From Janthinobacterium sp. BJB426 (lineage in GTDB: Bacteria; Pseudomonadota; Gammaproteobacteria; Burkholderiales; Burkholderiaceae_D), in NCBI RefSeq assembly GCF_002735705.1, contig NZ_PDZL01000003.1, positions 372,001 to 436,000 of the forward strand: 64,000 nt of DNA, given 5' to 3'. This document shows, piece by piece, positions 8,490-18,060 of the stretch (positions are counted from its first letter, which is position 1; the number at the start of each line of letters is the position of its first letter). The position numbers and the translations under genes are program-made. A model generated the notes under the pieces. It was not told the DNA's origin. It saw nothing but the letters and a program-made list of their open reading frames with translations, and did no database searches.

Positions 8490-8491
8490 GC

Positions 8492-9997
8492 GTGGGCCGT
8501 CTGTTCTGGAAGTTTTTTCTGTGCATCATGCTGGCGCAAGTGACGGCCACCATCGGCATCGGCGGCACCTTCTGGCTGAAAAACCGGGCCGCGCAGCAGG
8601 AACGGGCCCTCGACATCGACACCAGTCCGCCCGCGCAAATGATCATCGAGGCCGCCAGCGCCACCGTGGAAGCGGGCGGCAGCCAGGCCTTGCGGCAATT
8701 CCTGGGCAAGCTCGAACGCATGCGCGTGTTTGCCGTCGATGCCAAAGGGCAAGAACTGATGGGCCGCACGGTGCATCCCGCCATGCTGGCCAAGGCGCGC
8801 GCCATGCTGGAGCAAAGCCAGGCCCATGCCGTCGTGCGCGAAGCGGCCGGCAGCGATGGCAAGCGCTACCTGCTGTTCCTGCCTTCGTCCGAACGTTTCC
8901 GCAATGCCGAGGCGGGCGCCGCGCGCGACACGCTCAATGCCGTCACCATGAGCGGCCCGCGCGCCATGGGAGCCGGCCCACGGCCCCACGAAGCGGGCGC
9001 GCCGCCGCCACGCGGCGACTTCGGCCGCGGCATGCCGCCCGGCCCGCGCATGGACAGCCCCTACCGCACCTTCATTCCCCTGGCCGCCGCCATCGCCGCC
9101 AGCCTGCTGTTCTCTTTCCTGCTGGCCTGGTATTTTGCGCGCCCCATCCGCGACCTACGGCAAGCGTTCGAGGCCGCCTCGCACGGCAACCTGGCGCCGC
9201 GCTTTTACGCCAGCGGCAAGCGCGGCGATGAATTGACGGACCTGGGACGCGATTTCGACCGCATGACGGGCCGCTTGCGCAGCCTCATGGATAGCCAGAC
9301 GCGATTGCTGCATGATGTGTCGCACGAGCTGCGCTCGCCGCTGGCGCGCTTGCAGGCCGCCATCGGCCTGGCGCACCAGCAGCCGGAAAAAATGGCCGCC
9401 TCGATGCAGCGCATCGAACGCGAAAGCGAGCGCATGGATAAACTGATCGGTGAACTGCTGACCCTGTCCCGGCTGGAAGCGGGCGCCGGGCAAGCGGGAG
9501 CCGGGCAGACGCACAGCGAAGACGTCAGCATCGCCGATCTCGTGCACGACATCGTGGACGATGCCCGCTATGAAGCGAGGGCGCGCCTGCTGGGCATAGC
9601 CCTGGCGGGCGACGCGGCCACGGCGGACGCCAGCGTCACGGGTCAGCCGGAACTGCTGGCGCGCGCCGTGGAAAACGTCGTGCGCAATGCCGTCAAACAC
9701 AGTCCCGATGGCGGCACGGTGCACGTGGAACTGTCGCGCCTGCATGATGGCAAGCAAGAATGGCTGCGCATCGCCGTGCAGGACCGTGGTCCTGGCGTGG
9801 CCGCAGCCGACCTGGCCCGTATTTTTGAACCGTTCTTCCGCGCCAGCAATACCCAGCACAGCACGGATGGCCACGGCCTGGGCCTGGCCATCGCCCGGCA
9901 CGTCATCAACGCCCATGGCGGCCGCATCAGTGCCAGCTTGCGCAGTGGTGGCGGACTGTGCGTGGAAATGTTGTTGCCCGTCAAAACGCCAGGCTGA
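8492..9997 (+). CDS. cpxA: CpxA-like sensor histidine kinase
   Basis: 501 residues from GTG at 8492, supported by AAGGAG 5 bases upstream and by the membrane helix that follows directly (WKFFLCIMLAQVTATIGIG). An upstream in-frame extension overlaps the cpxR gene and is rejected. Order: TM1 at about 5-25; periplasmic sensor of about 160 residues with a Pro/Gly-rich stretch; TM2 (FIPLAAAIAASLLFSFLLA); HAMP; H-box LLHDVSHELRSPLARL; N-box ENVVRNAVKHS; G boxes DRGPGV and GHGLGLAIARH. It phosphorylates the co-encoded regulator in response to envelope stress. The stop codon lies inside the downstream terminator hairpin. Confidence 0.9.
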   Translation: MGRLFWKFFLCIMLAQVTATIGIGGTFWLKNRAAQQERALDIDTSPPAQMIIEAASATVEAGGSQALRQFLGKLERMRVFAVDAKGQELMGRTVHPAMLAKARAMLEQSQAHAVVREAAGSDGKRYLLFLPSSERFRNAEAGAARDTLNAVTMSGPRAMGAGPRPHEAGAPPPRGDFGRGMPPGPRMDSPYRTFIPLAAAIAASLLFSFLLAWYFARPIRDLRQAFEAASHGNLAPRFYASGKRGDELTDLGRDFDRMTGRLRSLMDSQTRLLHDVSHELRSPLARLQAAIGLAHQQPEKMAASMQRIERESERMDKLIGELLTLSRLEAGAGQAGAGQTHSEDVSIADLVHDIVDDARYEARARLLGIALAGDAATADASVTGQPELLARAVENVVRNAVKHSPDGGTVHVELSRLHDGKQEWLRIAVQDRGPGVAAADLARIFEPFFRASNTQHSTDGHGLGLAIARHVINAHGGRISASLRSGGGLCVEMLLPVKTPG

Positions 9998-10022
9998 CCT
10001 GTCGGCGAGCCTGGCGTTTTAT
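9983..10022 (+). terminator. Rho-independent terminator after cpxRA
   Basis: Stem AAAACGCCAGGCT / AGCCTGGCGTTTT with a 12-base loop; the left arm overlaps the last cpxA codons. The A and T tracts on both sides mean it could also serve the convergent FlxA-like gene. Confidence 0.85.
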
Positions 10023-10038
10023 CTGTGCGGATGTGCTG

Positions 10039-10374
10039 TTATGCCTGCGTATCGATGATGCTGCCCAGGGTGGACGAGGTCGATTTGGCCGGACTCGTCG
10101 CCGTATCGGCGCTGCTGGCCGGCTGAGCGTCTTGCTGCGCCTGCGCGGCGGCAGCCTGCAACTGGGCAATTTGCGCCTGCAAGGCCTGGATTTGCTGCGC
10201 CAGCTGCTGCTGCAGCTTTTGCGACGCCTCCGTCTGCTCGCCCTTCTGCGATTCCGTCAACTGTTTTTGCGCCGCCGTGATCTGCTTTTGCAGCGCCGCG
10301 ATCTGCGAACTGCTGCCCGAACTGGCGCTACTGGCCGCGCTGACTGCGCCGCCTGAACCGATTGCCGCTACCAT
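10039..10374 (-). CDS. FlxA-like coiled-coil protein
   Basis: 111 residues. The N-terminal 20 are Ser/Ala/Gly-rich; residues about 24-85 form a Gln/Leu/Ala heptad coiled coil (IAALQKQITAAQKQLTE, then LAQQIQALQAQIAQLQ); the tail is Ser/Thr-rich. This matches the FlxA-like family, small proteins of unknown biochemistry; E. coli flxA belongs to the flagellar/motility regulon. No signal peptide. A perfect CpxR box lies 68 bases upstream, at the same spacing as for the Spy-like gene, so it probably belongs to the same envelope-stress regulon. It is convergent with cpxA. Confidence 0.75.
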   Translation of the reverse strand: MVAAIGSGGAVSAASSASSGSSSQIAALQKQITAAQKQLTESQKGEQTEASQKLQQQLAQQIQALQAQIAQLQAAAAQAQQDAQPASSADTATSPAKSTSSTLGSIIDTQA

Positions 10375-10441
10375 GATGCCTCCTCAGTGTTTCAATACCA
10401 AGGTTAACGGCAAGCATGGGGGTGGATGTAGGGCGGCGGGT

Positions 10442-10456
10442 GTAAAGGCAGGTAAA
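10442..10456 (+). promoter_or_regulatory. CpxR box 3
   Basis: Perfect GTAAA-GGCAG-GTAAA located 68 bases upstream of the FlxA-like start, mirroring box 1 in orientation and distance relative to a minus-strand gene. Confidence 0.82.
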
Positions 10457-10484
10457 GACGGCTGGCACCCCGCCCTTCCAGCAA

Positions 10485-11054
<570 letters not shown>

Positions 11055-11187
11055 CGCAGGGGTATCTTTCTAGAATATCGGAATGGCTGGGGCCGCACGC
11101 CTGCTGCAGGCACGGCCCGGATGGCAGGATTTTACGCGAAAATCCGCCGCTGTTGGCCCCCATCCCCTGAAAATCCTTGGCGATCGG

Positions 11188-11988
11188 CTATTGTTTCGCC
11201 AGCAATGCCGTGATCATCTCGCGCACCACTTGCGCCGTCAGTTCCGGGTCCTCCATGGGAAACAGATGGCCGCCCGGCACCTGGCGGAAAAACTTGCCGA
11301 CCAGCTTGCGCGTGGCCGTCAAACCCGCCTGGCGGCATTCCACCGATTCCGTGCCGCCGATAAAACCGATGGGCACGGGAAAGCCATCCTTGACGAGGCC
11401 GCCAATATGATGCGGCAAGCTGCGGTACACCTGCGTTTCCACTTCGCGCGTAAAGCGCAGCTGCACCCCTTCCGGATGGGGCACCAGGCCGTTGTCGATG
11501 TAGTCGCGCAAGACCTGCGGCGCCCAGACGGCGAACATGTCCTTGGCCGCGAAATGTTCATACGCGGCTTGCGCATCGGGCCACAGCTTGCGCCGCCGGG
11601 CTGAAAAACGTGACGGCGAGAACCGCTCGCCCAGCGCCGTGTTGCGCGCCAGGCGCACCAGCAAGGCGCGCCAGCCCGCCACCACGGGCGAATCGAGCAA
11701 GACCACGCAGCGCACCAGATCGGGCCGCTGCTTGGCCACCATCACGCTGAGCATGCCTCCCAGCGAATGGCCGACGAGGATGACGGGCGCGCTGTAGCGG
11801 CGCTCCAGCTCGTCGATATACTCGCGCACCAGCTCGGGCCAGCCCGTGCTGACGGGGTACGCGGGGTCGTGCGCATGCATGTCGAGCGCCTGGACGGTGT
11901 AGTGCTGGCCCAGCAGGCCGAACAGCTTGCGGTAGGTGCCGGCAGGATAACTGTTGGCATGGGCAAAATGCAGTTGCGGGAGAGTCAT
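11188..11988 (-). CDS. Alpha/beta hydrolase
   Basis: 266 residues. The nucleophile elbow GHSLGG (near residue 93) identifies an alpha/beta-hydrolase; the N-terminal FAHANSYPAGTYRKL supplies the oxyanion region, and GGTES near 215 with GGHLFPME near 248 gives the Asp/His end of the triad. No signal peptide, so cytosolic. The substrate is not predictable; the family includes esterases and haloperoxidase-like enzymes. It stands alone between dcd and a HAD phosphatase, both on the same strand but with separate spacing. Confidence 0.85.
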   Translation of the reverse strand: MTLPQLHFAHANSYPAGTYRKLFGLLGQHYTVQALDMHAHDPAYPVSTGWPELVREYIDELERRYSAPVILVGHSLGGMLSVMVAKQRPDLVRCVVLLDSPVVAGWRALLVRLARNTALGERFSPSRFSARRRKLWPDAQAAYEHFAAKDMFAVWAPQVLRDYIDNGLVPHPEGVQLRFTREVETQVYRSLPHHIGGLVKDGFPVPIGFIGGTESVECRQAGLTATRKLVGKFFRQVPGGHLFPMEDPELTAQVVREMITALLAKQ

Positions 11989-12046
11989 CGTAGGGCTGTG
12001 CCGGTGAATGCGATAAACAATTGTAATGGCATGCCGGCAAGACGGA

Positions 12047-12742
12047 TCAGAGGAAGGCCTCTAATTGTCCCTGCGACCGCGTCATGCCGGGCACGAACGA
12101 GGCCAATACCTCGCCCAGCTCGGCGTTTGAATCCACCACGCAAAAAGCGTCGTCAAACGCGTGGTGACGGTTCATCTGATTGCGCACGACGATGCATTCC
12201 AGTCCGGCCGCATTCGCGGCGCGCAAGCCGCGCGGCGAGTCTTCGACGGCCACGCAGTCGGCGGCGGCCAGGCCCAGCCGCTGCAAGCCCAGCTGGTAGC
12301 CGTCGGGCGCCGGCTTGCTGTCGCCATACATTTCACGCGTCAGCACGAAGTCGAAGTGGCCAAGCAAACCGGTGGCCGCATGGCTGATCCGGAAATGCTG
12401 TTCGTAGGCACTGGTGACCACGCCCATGGCCACGTGCGGGCGCAGCGCCGCCAGCACTTGCCCGATGCCGGGCATGGCCAGCCGGCGCGCCTGGCGCAGG
12501 CGCTGCGCAAACAGCACGGTGCGCTCGGCCCGCAGGCGTTCGACCAGCTCGATGTCGTGGCCCTGCCCCAGCAGCACATGCCAGGCACCGTAGTTATTGT
12601 CCAGGAACCAGTCAAAAAATTGCTTCGGCGTCAGGTCTATGCCGTAGGGCAAGAGCAAGTCGCGGTTGCTTTCGTAAAACAGCTGCTCGGTGTTGACCAG
12701 CACGCCATCGTTGTCCCACAGCACGCCCTGGATGGTTTTCAT
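12047..12742 (-). CDS. HAD-family phosphatase (subfamily IA)
   Basis: 231 residues. Motif I is WDNDGVLVNTE with the nucleophile and acid/base Asp pair; motif II Thr lies in VVTSAYEQ; motif III Lys in SKPAPDGY; motif IV in AVEDSPRG. The helical cap between residues 15 and 85 places it near beta-phosphoglucomutase or phosphoglycolate phosphatase. Cytosolic; small phosphorylated metabolites are likely substrates. A second HAD protein of the same type lies at 47562-48263. The TauE-like gene upstream ends 21 bases before this start, so they may be cotranscribed. Confidence 0.87.
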   Translation of the reverse strand: MKTIQGVLWDNDGVLVNTEQLFYESNRDLLLPYGIDLTPKQFFDWFLDNNYGAWHVLLGQGHDIELVERLRAERTVLFAQRLRQARRLAMPGIGQVLAALRPHVAMGVVTSAYEQHFRISHAATGLLGHFDFVLTREMYGDSKPAPDGYQLGLQRLGLAAADCVAVEDSPRGLRAANAAGLECIVVRNQMNRHHAFDDAFCVVDSNAELGEVLASFVPGMTRSQGQLEAFL

Positions 12743-12763
12743 GGCTTGTTGTCGTTCAAAAAC

Positions 12764-13525
12764 TTACTTGAAGAAGATGTCGTAAGACAATTTCACAATC
12801 AGCAGCACCAGCAGCACGAGGAAGAGGATGCGCACGAAGGCGGCGCCGCGGCGCACGGCGATCCAGGTGCCCGTCAGCGCGCCCAGGATATTGCACACAG
12901 CCATTGGAGCAGCCACGGCGTAGACCACGTGACCGGCGGGAATGAAGAAGGCCAGCGCAGCCACGTTGGTGGCGATATTCACCAGTTTCGAGCAGGCCGA
13001 GGCGAGGATGAAATCGAAGCCGAAGACGCGGATGAACAGGAAAATCAGGAAGCTGCCCGTGCCTGGACCGAACAGGCCGTCATAAAAGCCGATGGCGCCG
13101 CCGATGACGATGGCGAGGATGCGTTCGCGCGGACCGATGGGGCGCGCTTCGCGCGTCGTGCCGAAATCCTTCTTGATGAAGGTGTAGATGGCCATGATGA
13201 TGATCAACACCAGCACCATCGGGCGCACCACCTGCTGCGGCACGTAGGACACGGCGGCCGCACCAATAAACGACATGATGAAGGCGCTGGCCACGGCCGG
13301 CAGCACCAGCAACCACGGAATGTGCACCTTGCCAACGAAGGAACGGGCGGCAAACGTGGTGCCGCAGGCGGACGCCAGTTTATTCGTGCCCAGCAACGAG
13401 GTCGAGGCCATGTTCGGCATCAGGTTGAACAGGGCCGGCAGCTGTATCAGCCCACCCCCGCCTACGGCGGCATCGATCAGGCCGGCAAAGAAGGCAAATA
13501 AACACAGCAGCGAGATGGTCAGCAT
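12764..13525 (-). CDS. TauE/SafE (TSUP) membrane permease
   Basis: 253 residues from ATG at 13525 (MLTISLLCLFAFF); an in-frame ATG at 13609 would add a non-hydrophobic leader and is less likely. About eight transmembrane segments are visible. The family signature FAGLIDAAVGGGGLIQLPAL is at the N-terminus and its repeat (IGGAIGFYDGLFGPGTGSF) near the middle. TSUP proteins export or import sulfur-containing or organic anions. A LysR regulator is divergently transcribed with palindromic sites in between, which suggests it controls this permease. Confidence 0.85.
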   Translation of the reverse strand: MLTISLLCLFAFFAGLIDAAVGGGGLIQLPALFNLMPNMASTSLLGTNKLASACGTTFAARSFVGKVHIPWLLVLPAVASAFIMSFIGAAAVSYVPQQVVRPMVLVLIIIMAIYTFIKKDFGTTREARPIGPRERILAIVIGGAIGFYDGLFGPGTGSFLIFLFIRVFGFDFILASACSKLVNIATNVAALAFFIPAGHVVYAVAAPMAVCNILGALTGTWIAVRRGAAFVRILFLVLLVLLIVKLSYDIFFK

Positions 13526-13583
13526 GATAGGCAAGGAGGAATGGGCGACAGCGGCAGTATAGGCGCCGTGGATTTTTCCGGAT

Positions 13584-13609
13584 GCAACTTCATGTTGCGG
13601 AAAACGCAA
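13584..13609. promoter_or_regulatory. Overlapping LysR-type inverted repeats
   Basis: GCAAC-TTCAT-GTTGC (13584-13598) overlaps TTGCG-GAAAA-CGCAA (13595-13609), the second containing a T-N11-A LysR box. They lie between the divergent TauE-like and LysR genes and are the likely binding site of the adjacent regulator. Confidence 0.65.
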
Positions 13610-13675
13610 TCAGGCGTAACGCTTGACGGAATGCGCTCCATGCGGTCTACTGGCCTCTTTTGCCGGGAGTCACCG

Positions 13676-14611
13676 ATGTCGATGAAACTGATGTGGGAGA
13701 TCCGCGCCTTCTGTACCGTAGTCGAAAAGCGCAGCTTTATCCACGCGGCGCGCATGCTGGGACGCTCGCCGTCCGCCGTCACGCGCGCCATCCAGTTCCT
13801 CGAAGACGCCATCGGCGCCGAGCTGATCCTGCGCACGCAAAAGCAGTTCACCCTGACGACGGCCGGCGAAACGTATTACGCGTCCGCCAAGCACTTGCTG
13901 GAAACGCAGGCCGAGGCGGAAGACCAGTTGGCGGAATTGAGCAACTCGCCGCAAGGCTGGGTGCGCCTCTCGGCGCCGGAAATCCTGTCGCTGGGTTTCT
14001 TGCCGAAGGTGGTAGCGCAATTTTCGCGCGACTACCCGAACGTGTCGGTGGACATCCATTTTTCGGACAAATCGATCGACCCCATCCAGGAAAAGCTGGA
14101 CTTTGCCATCCGCGGCGCCTTCCCTCAGTCGAGCGAGCTGATCGGCTACCCACTGTGGAATTACCGCCGCTACATGTACGCCTCGCCCGATTATATCGAG
14201 CGCATGGGCGCGCCCGAGGAACCGGAAGAGCTGGCCAGCCACGACATCATCATGCACTCGGCCCCCCGCATCCTGCGCGACTGGCATTTCGTTTCCAGCG
14301 AACGCAACGTGCGCTACCAGGTGCAACCGCGCTTCCGCTTCACTTCCGGCATCGCCACGTTCCAGGCGGCCCTGGAAGGCGCCGGCATCGTGCGCCTGGC
14401 CAGCTGGCTGGCCGAGCCCGCCGTAGCCGCAGGCACCCTGCGCCGGGTCTGCACGGCGTATCGGCTGACTTCGTCGAAGGAACTCGACCCCAGCATCCAT
14501 GCCGTTTACGGCACGTCGAGGATGGCCAAAGGGGCGCGGCTGTTTCTGGAATATGTGCGGCAGCGGGGGCTGGAGATACCCGATGAGAGGATGCAATGGC
14601 TATCTGACTAA
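13676..14611 (+). CDS. LysR-family transcriptional regulator
   Basis: 311 residues from ATG at 13676, chosen because the helix-turn-helix starts at once (MSMKLMWEIRAFCTVVEKRS) and GGGAG lies 6 bases upstream. The ORF is open back to an ATG at 13541 whose GGAGG is only one base away, and that extension would cross the operator repeats. The N-terminal wHTH (SFIHAARMLGRSPSAVTRAI) is followed by a LysR substrate-binding domain from about residue 90 (GWVRLSAPEILSLGFLP). The gene is divergent from the TauE-type permease, its probable target. The effector is unknown. Confidence 0.88.
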   Translation: MSMKLMWEIRAFCTVVEKRSFIHAARMLGRSPSAVTRAIQFLEDAIGAELILRTQKQFTLTTAGETYYASAKHLLETQAEAEDQLAELSNSPQGWVRLSAPEILSLGFLPKVVAQFSRDYPNVSVDIHFSDKSIDPIQEKLDFAIRGAFPQSSELIGYPLWNYRRYMYASPDYIERMGAPEEPEELASHDIIMHSAPRILRDWHFVSSERNVRYQVQPRFRFTSGIATFQAALEGAGIVRLASWLAEPAVAAGTLRRVCTAYRLTSSKELDPSIHAVYGTSRMAKGARLFLEYVRQRGLEIPDERMQWLSD

Positions 14612-14623
14612 CCGATTTCCAAG

Positions 14624-15358
14624 TCAAGATTCAGAAGTTGCCTTCCTCTCTGATCGCGAGCGTTTTCCCTCCTTTTGCGCGGATATGGTCTTAAGGGCCG
14701 CAAGAATCTGTTGAAGGTCACGGATACCTGTTCTAACAATCAGTGCACCGGACAGTACGCCTATCACAGTGGCTGACACATAAATTTCAGCATACTGCTT
14801 CACAGCCATAGGCAACCCCAAGGCATCACCTTTTAACATCAATACCAATGCCGTTCCCAGCAAACCAAAGATACGGGCTATATCGAGCCACTTCTCCCAC
14901 ACAATTAGATAGGCATCCAATCGTCTATATTGTCCGATTAAAACTGCGTTCGGAATGGCTCGAAACCTAGCAACGAGGTCACGCTCTCTAAGATACTGCC
15001 GATCCAATTGCTGGGCCATGAATTTACTAGGGCTCGTCAAACTTCGAATCAGCTTCCAAACGTCCCATAGCGTTACTACTATCCAAGTGACCCACATGAT
15101 AAGCAAACAGATAAGTGAAGCATTGCTTAGCAGCTCGCGGTTCCACCAGTTCATTTCATGCGCCAAAAGTAATACCAAAATTACTAAAAAACAGCATCCT
15201 AGTATCGAAAGGGAAATTTTCCATGAAGTAGGCGTTTTTTTCTTCTCGCTATTGGACAACAAAGTAATCCATTCCGAAAAGCTTGGTGGTCGATGAAACA
15301 GTGCAATTTCTTTGGCATCAGGCCCATTCGTTTCATGGGGGTAGCGATAATTATTCAT
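14624..15358 (-). CDS. AT-rich orphan membrane protein
   Basis: 244 residues. Four hydrophobic stretches are visible: about 48-66, 78-97, 160-178 and 188-208, with a basic, Arg-rich cytosolic-looking loop between pairs and a charged C-terminus. No recognised domain. Base composition and codons (many AAA, ATA, TTA) are clearly richer in A and T than any neighbour, pointing to recent acquisition. It sits between the LysR gene and comEC with no mobile-element ends seen. The frame is intact and has a plausible start. Confidence 0.7.
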   Translation of the reverse strand: MNNYRYPHETNGPDAKEIALFHRPPSFSEWITLLSNSEKKKTPTSWKISLSILGCCFLVILVLLLAHEMNWWNRELLSNASLICLLIMWVTWIVVTLWDVWKLIRSLTSPSKFMAQQLDRQYLRERDLVARFRAIPNAVLIGQYRRLDAYLIVWEKWLDIARIFGLLGTALVLMLKGDALGLPMAVKQYAEIYVSATVIGVLSGALIVRTGIRDLQQILAALKTISAQKEGKRSRSERKATSES

Positions 15359-15431
15359 TTTAAAAATATACGAGTTAGTAAATGGGAAGAGTGATCGGCC
15401 AAGGGATATATTATAAAATTGCCTTACAGCA

Positions 15432-17852
15432 TTAATAATACCAATACCGCGGATGCATGTCCCGATACCGCGTCACAGCTATCCCCTCCCCAAACTCCAG
15501 CACCACCGCCCCTTCCACATCCGTGCGCAGCCGGGCAATCCCCAGCTCGCCATAGCGCGCATACACTTGCGCCTTCGGATGTTTATAGCGATTCCTGTGC
15601 CCGACCTGAAAAATCGCCAGGGTCGGATGGACGGCGTTCAAAAATGCCTGCGTGGAAGACGTCCCACTGCCGTGGTGCGGTGCCAGCAGCACGTCGGCGG
15701 CAAGTTCGCCTTCGGCGGAGCGCGCCAGCAACTGCGCCTCCTGCGCCGCCTCGATGTCGCCGGCCAGCAAGATTGAATGTTTCCCTGCCGTGATTTTTAC
15801 GGTGCAACTACGGGCGTTCGGCTTCAGTGCAATGTCCATGTGACTGGCGGGCAAGGGGTGCAGCATGGCGAAGTGCACGCCTTCCCACGTCCAGCTCTGG
15901 CCCGCCATGCAGTGCAGATAGGGTTTGTGCAACTCCCGTCGCGCCTCGACGGCCGGGTGGCCGTCGAACAGGGACGAGGCCAGCCAGCCCACTTGCACGT
16001 TTTCCAGCAGCGACACGGCGCCACCCGCGTGATCGAGGTCGCTGTGAGAAATGATCACGCCATCGAGTTTGGCGATGCCGCGTGCACGCAGGTAAGGCAC
16101 GATGACCCTGCTGGCGCCATCGGAATCGAGGCTGTAGGCGGGGCCCGTGTCGTACAGCAGGCGGTGGCCATGCGTTTCCACAAACACGGCCATGCCTTGT
16201 CCCACATCAAAGGCCGTGATCCACATGTGGCCGGGCGGAGGGCTGGACGGCAAGGCCGTCAGCAGCGGCAGCCAGCCCAGCATGCCCGCCCAGCGGTGCG
16301 GCCATCCGCGTGGCGCCAGCAGCCAGCCAGTGCCAAACAGTGCCCAGCAAAAACTCCACCATGGTGGCGCGGGCGCCGTCCAGATGGCAAAGCGGCGCGC
16401 GCCCAGCCATTCCAGCACCTGCGCCAGCATCTGCACGATGGCGTGCGCCAGCAACAGTAAACCGTCAGACAGGGGCGCCGGCAGCAGGCTGCCAGCCAGG
16501 GACAAGGGCGTGACGACCAGGCTGATGATGGGGATGGCCAGCGCATTGGCGACGGGAGACACCAGCGACACTTGCGAGAACAGCAGCATCGTCAACGGCA
16601 CCAGCCCTACCGTGACCACATACTGCGTATGCGCGCCCAGCGCTACGGCCGCGCGCAAACGGCGCCAGCGGCCGGCCTGCAGCGGCATCGGCGCAGTGGT
16701 GCGCCCTGCCGTGGCGTACAGCATAGTGGCGACGGCACCGAACGACAGCCAGAAGCCAGGCCACAGCACGGCCCACGGGTCGAGCAGCACGACCACACCC
16801 AGTGCCAGGCACAGGATATGGCCTATGCTGGTGATGCGTTCCAGCCACAGGGCCAGCGCCACCACCAGCAACATATACAAGGTGCGCTGCGCGGGCACGC
16901 CAAAGCCGGCCAGCAGCACATACAAAAATGCCGCCAGCGCGCCGGCCAGGGCCGCCACCTTTTGCGCCGGCAGTCGCAGTGGCAGTTGCCGGTCGGTAAA
17001 AAACGAGCGGCGCCACAAGGCACCCGCCCCCATGGCAAACAGTCCCGCGATCATGGTGATGTGCAAGCCTGAAATCGAAATCAGATGGCTCACGCCCGTG
17101 CGGTTGAACACTTGCCAATCCGACTGGGGAATGGCGCGCTGGTCGCCCACCACCAGCGCCACGATCACGCCCGCATACTGCCTGTCTTCCAGGCTGCGCA
17201 AGATGCGCGCGCGCAGGGCCGCGCGACTGGCTTCCACCACGTTGCCAAAGCCGGGCACGAAGGCGGCCAGGCGCACGTTCGGCGTATCGGCGCGCGGCTG
17301 CGGCCGCACATAGCCCGTGGCGCGCACGCCCTGCTCCAGCAGCCACGCTTCATAGTCAAAACCCATGGGATTGGCGTTGCCGTGCGGACGCTGCAGCCGC
17401 ACCGTGAGGCGCCAGCGCTCGCCCGGCTGCACGTCGCCCACCTCGTTCGTCACTTCATCACGAAAACCTGCGTACCAAGACAGGGCGATCAAGGGCGGCA
17501 CCTTCGCCCCAACAGCCTTTTCCACGGCAAAATTGAAGCGCACGCCCTGCTCGAAGCGGTACGGCAGGCTGGCTACCGTACCCGTGACAACAATGTCCTG
17601 GCCTTCATCAGCCAGCGCCAGTTGCGGCGCCATGGCGGCCTGGGCCAGCCAGGCGGCCCAGTAAAAACCCAGTCCCACGCCAGCGGCAAGCGTAACAACG
17701 CAACGCCAGTGCGCGTAGTGGCGCAGCGCCAGACTAGCAATAAACCCTACGCCAGCGATCACCCACAGCAACGTGCCCGCCTGCGATGGCAAGCTTGCCT
17801 GCGTCTGCAACCAGGCGGCGCCAGCGGCAAAGCCGAGTATCAGGGTGCGCAT
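15432..17852 (-). CDS. comEC: ComEC/Rec2 DNA-uptake channel
   Basis: 806 residues, usual for proteobacterial ComEC. The N-terminal third has several membrane helices around a DUF4131-type soluble segment; the competence domain follows (ISISGLHITMIAGLFAMG near residue 260 and about six further helices). The C-terminal metallo-beta-lactamase-like domain starts near 545 (ITAFDVGQGMAVFVETHG) and keeps HSDLDHAGG near 600 and APHHGSGTSST near 725. It imports single-stranded DNA across the inner membrane during transformation. No other competence gene is adjacent, which is normal in this group. Confidence 0.93.
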   Translation of the reverse strand: MRTLILGFAAGAAWLQTQASLPSQAGTLLWVIAGVGFIASLALRHYAHWRCVVTLAAGVGLGFYWAAWLAQAAMAPQLALADEGQDIVVTGTVASLPYRFEQGVRFNFAVEKAVGAKVPPLIALSWYAGFRDEVTNEVGDVQPGERWRLTVRLQRPHGNANPMGFDYEAWLLEQGVRATGYVRPQPRADTPNVRLAAFVPGFGNVVEASRAALRARILRSLEDRQYAGVIVALVVGDQRAIPQSDWQVFNRTGVSHLISISGLHITMIAGLFAMGAGALWRRSFFTDRQLPLRLPAQKVAALAGALAAFLYVLLAGFGVPAQRTLYMLLVVALALWLERITSIGHILCLALGVVVLLDPWAVLWPGFWLSFGAVATMLYATAGRTTAPMPLQAGRWRRLRAAVALGAHTQYVVTVGLVPLTMLLFSQVSLVSPVANALAIPIISLVVTPLSLAGSLLPAPLSDGLLLLAHAIVQMLAQVLEWLGARRFAIWTAPAPPWWSFCWALFGTGWLLAPRGWPHRWAGMLGWLPLLTALPSSPPPGHMWITAFDVGQGMAVFVETHGHRLLYDTGPAYSLDSDGASRVIVPYLRARGIAKLDGVIISHSDLDHAGGAVSLLENVQVGWLASSLFDGHPAVEARRELHKPYLHCMAGQSWTWEGVHFAMLHPLPASHMDIALKPNARSCTVKITAGKHSILLAGDIEAAQEAQLLARSAEGELAADVLLAPHHGSGTSSTQAFLNAVHPTLAIFQVGHRNRYKHPKAQVYARYGELGIARLRTDVEGAVVLEFGEGIAVTRYRDMHPRYWYY

Positions 17853-18060
17853 GAGAAGGCAGGATCAAGGCAGAATCTTCGCTCGCTGCGAAAGGGGCTC
17901 AGCTACTATGATCGCTTTCCACGCCTTGCCCTCTGATCTGGCGCAATGGTGCCTTGAATAAGAAAGCTCAGGCATGCCATTCGGCAGCACCGCTGGCGAA
18001 ACTTTCCGCATGCTAAGATGACCATCCGGCGCCCAGGCGCCACGACTTTGCGGACCCTGC

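Noticed and set aside
8105..8491. In-frame upstream extension of cpxA
   Set aside because: It overlaps the cpxR DNA-binding domain; GTG at 8492 has a strong ribosome site and begins the first membrane helix.
13541..13675. Earlier LysR start at 13541 with adjacent GGAGG
   Set aside because: Spacing is only one base, the extra 45 residues precede the usual LysR start, and the stretch contains the operator palindromes.
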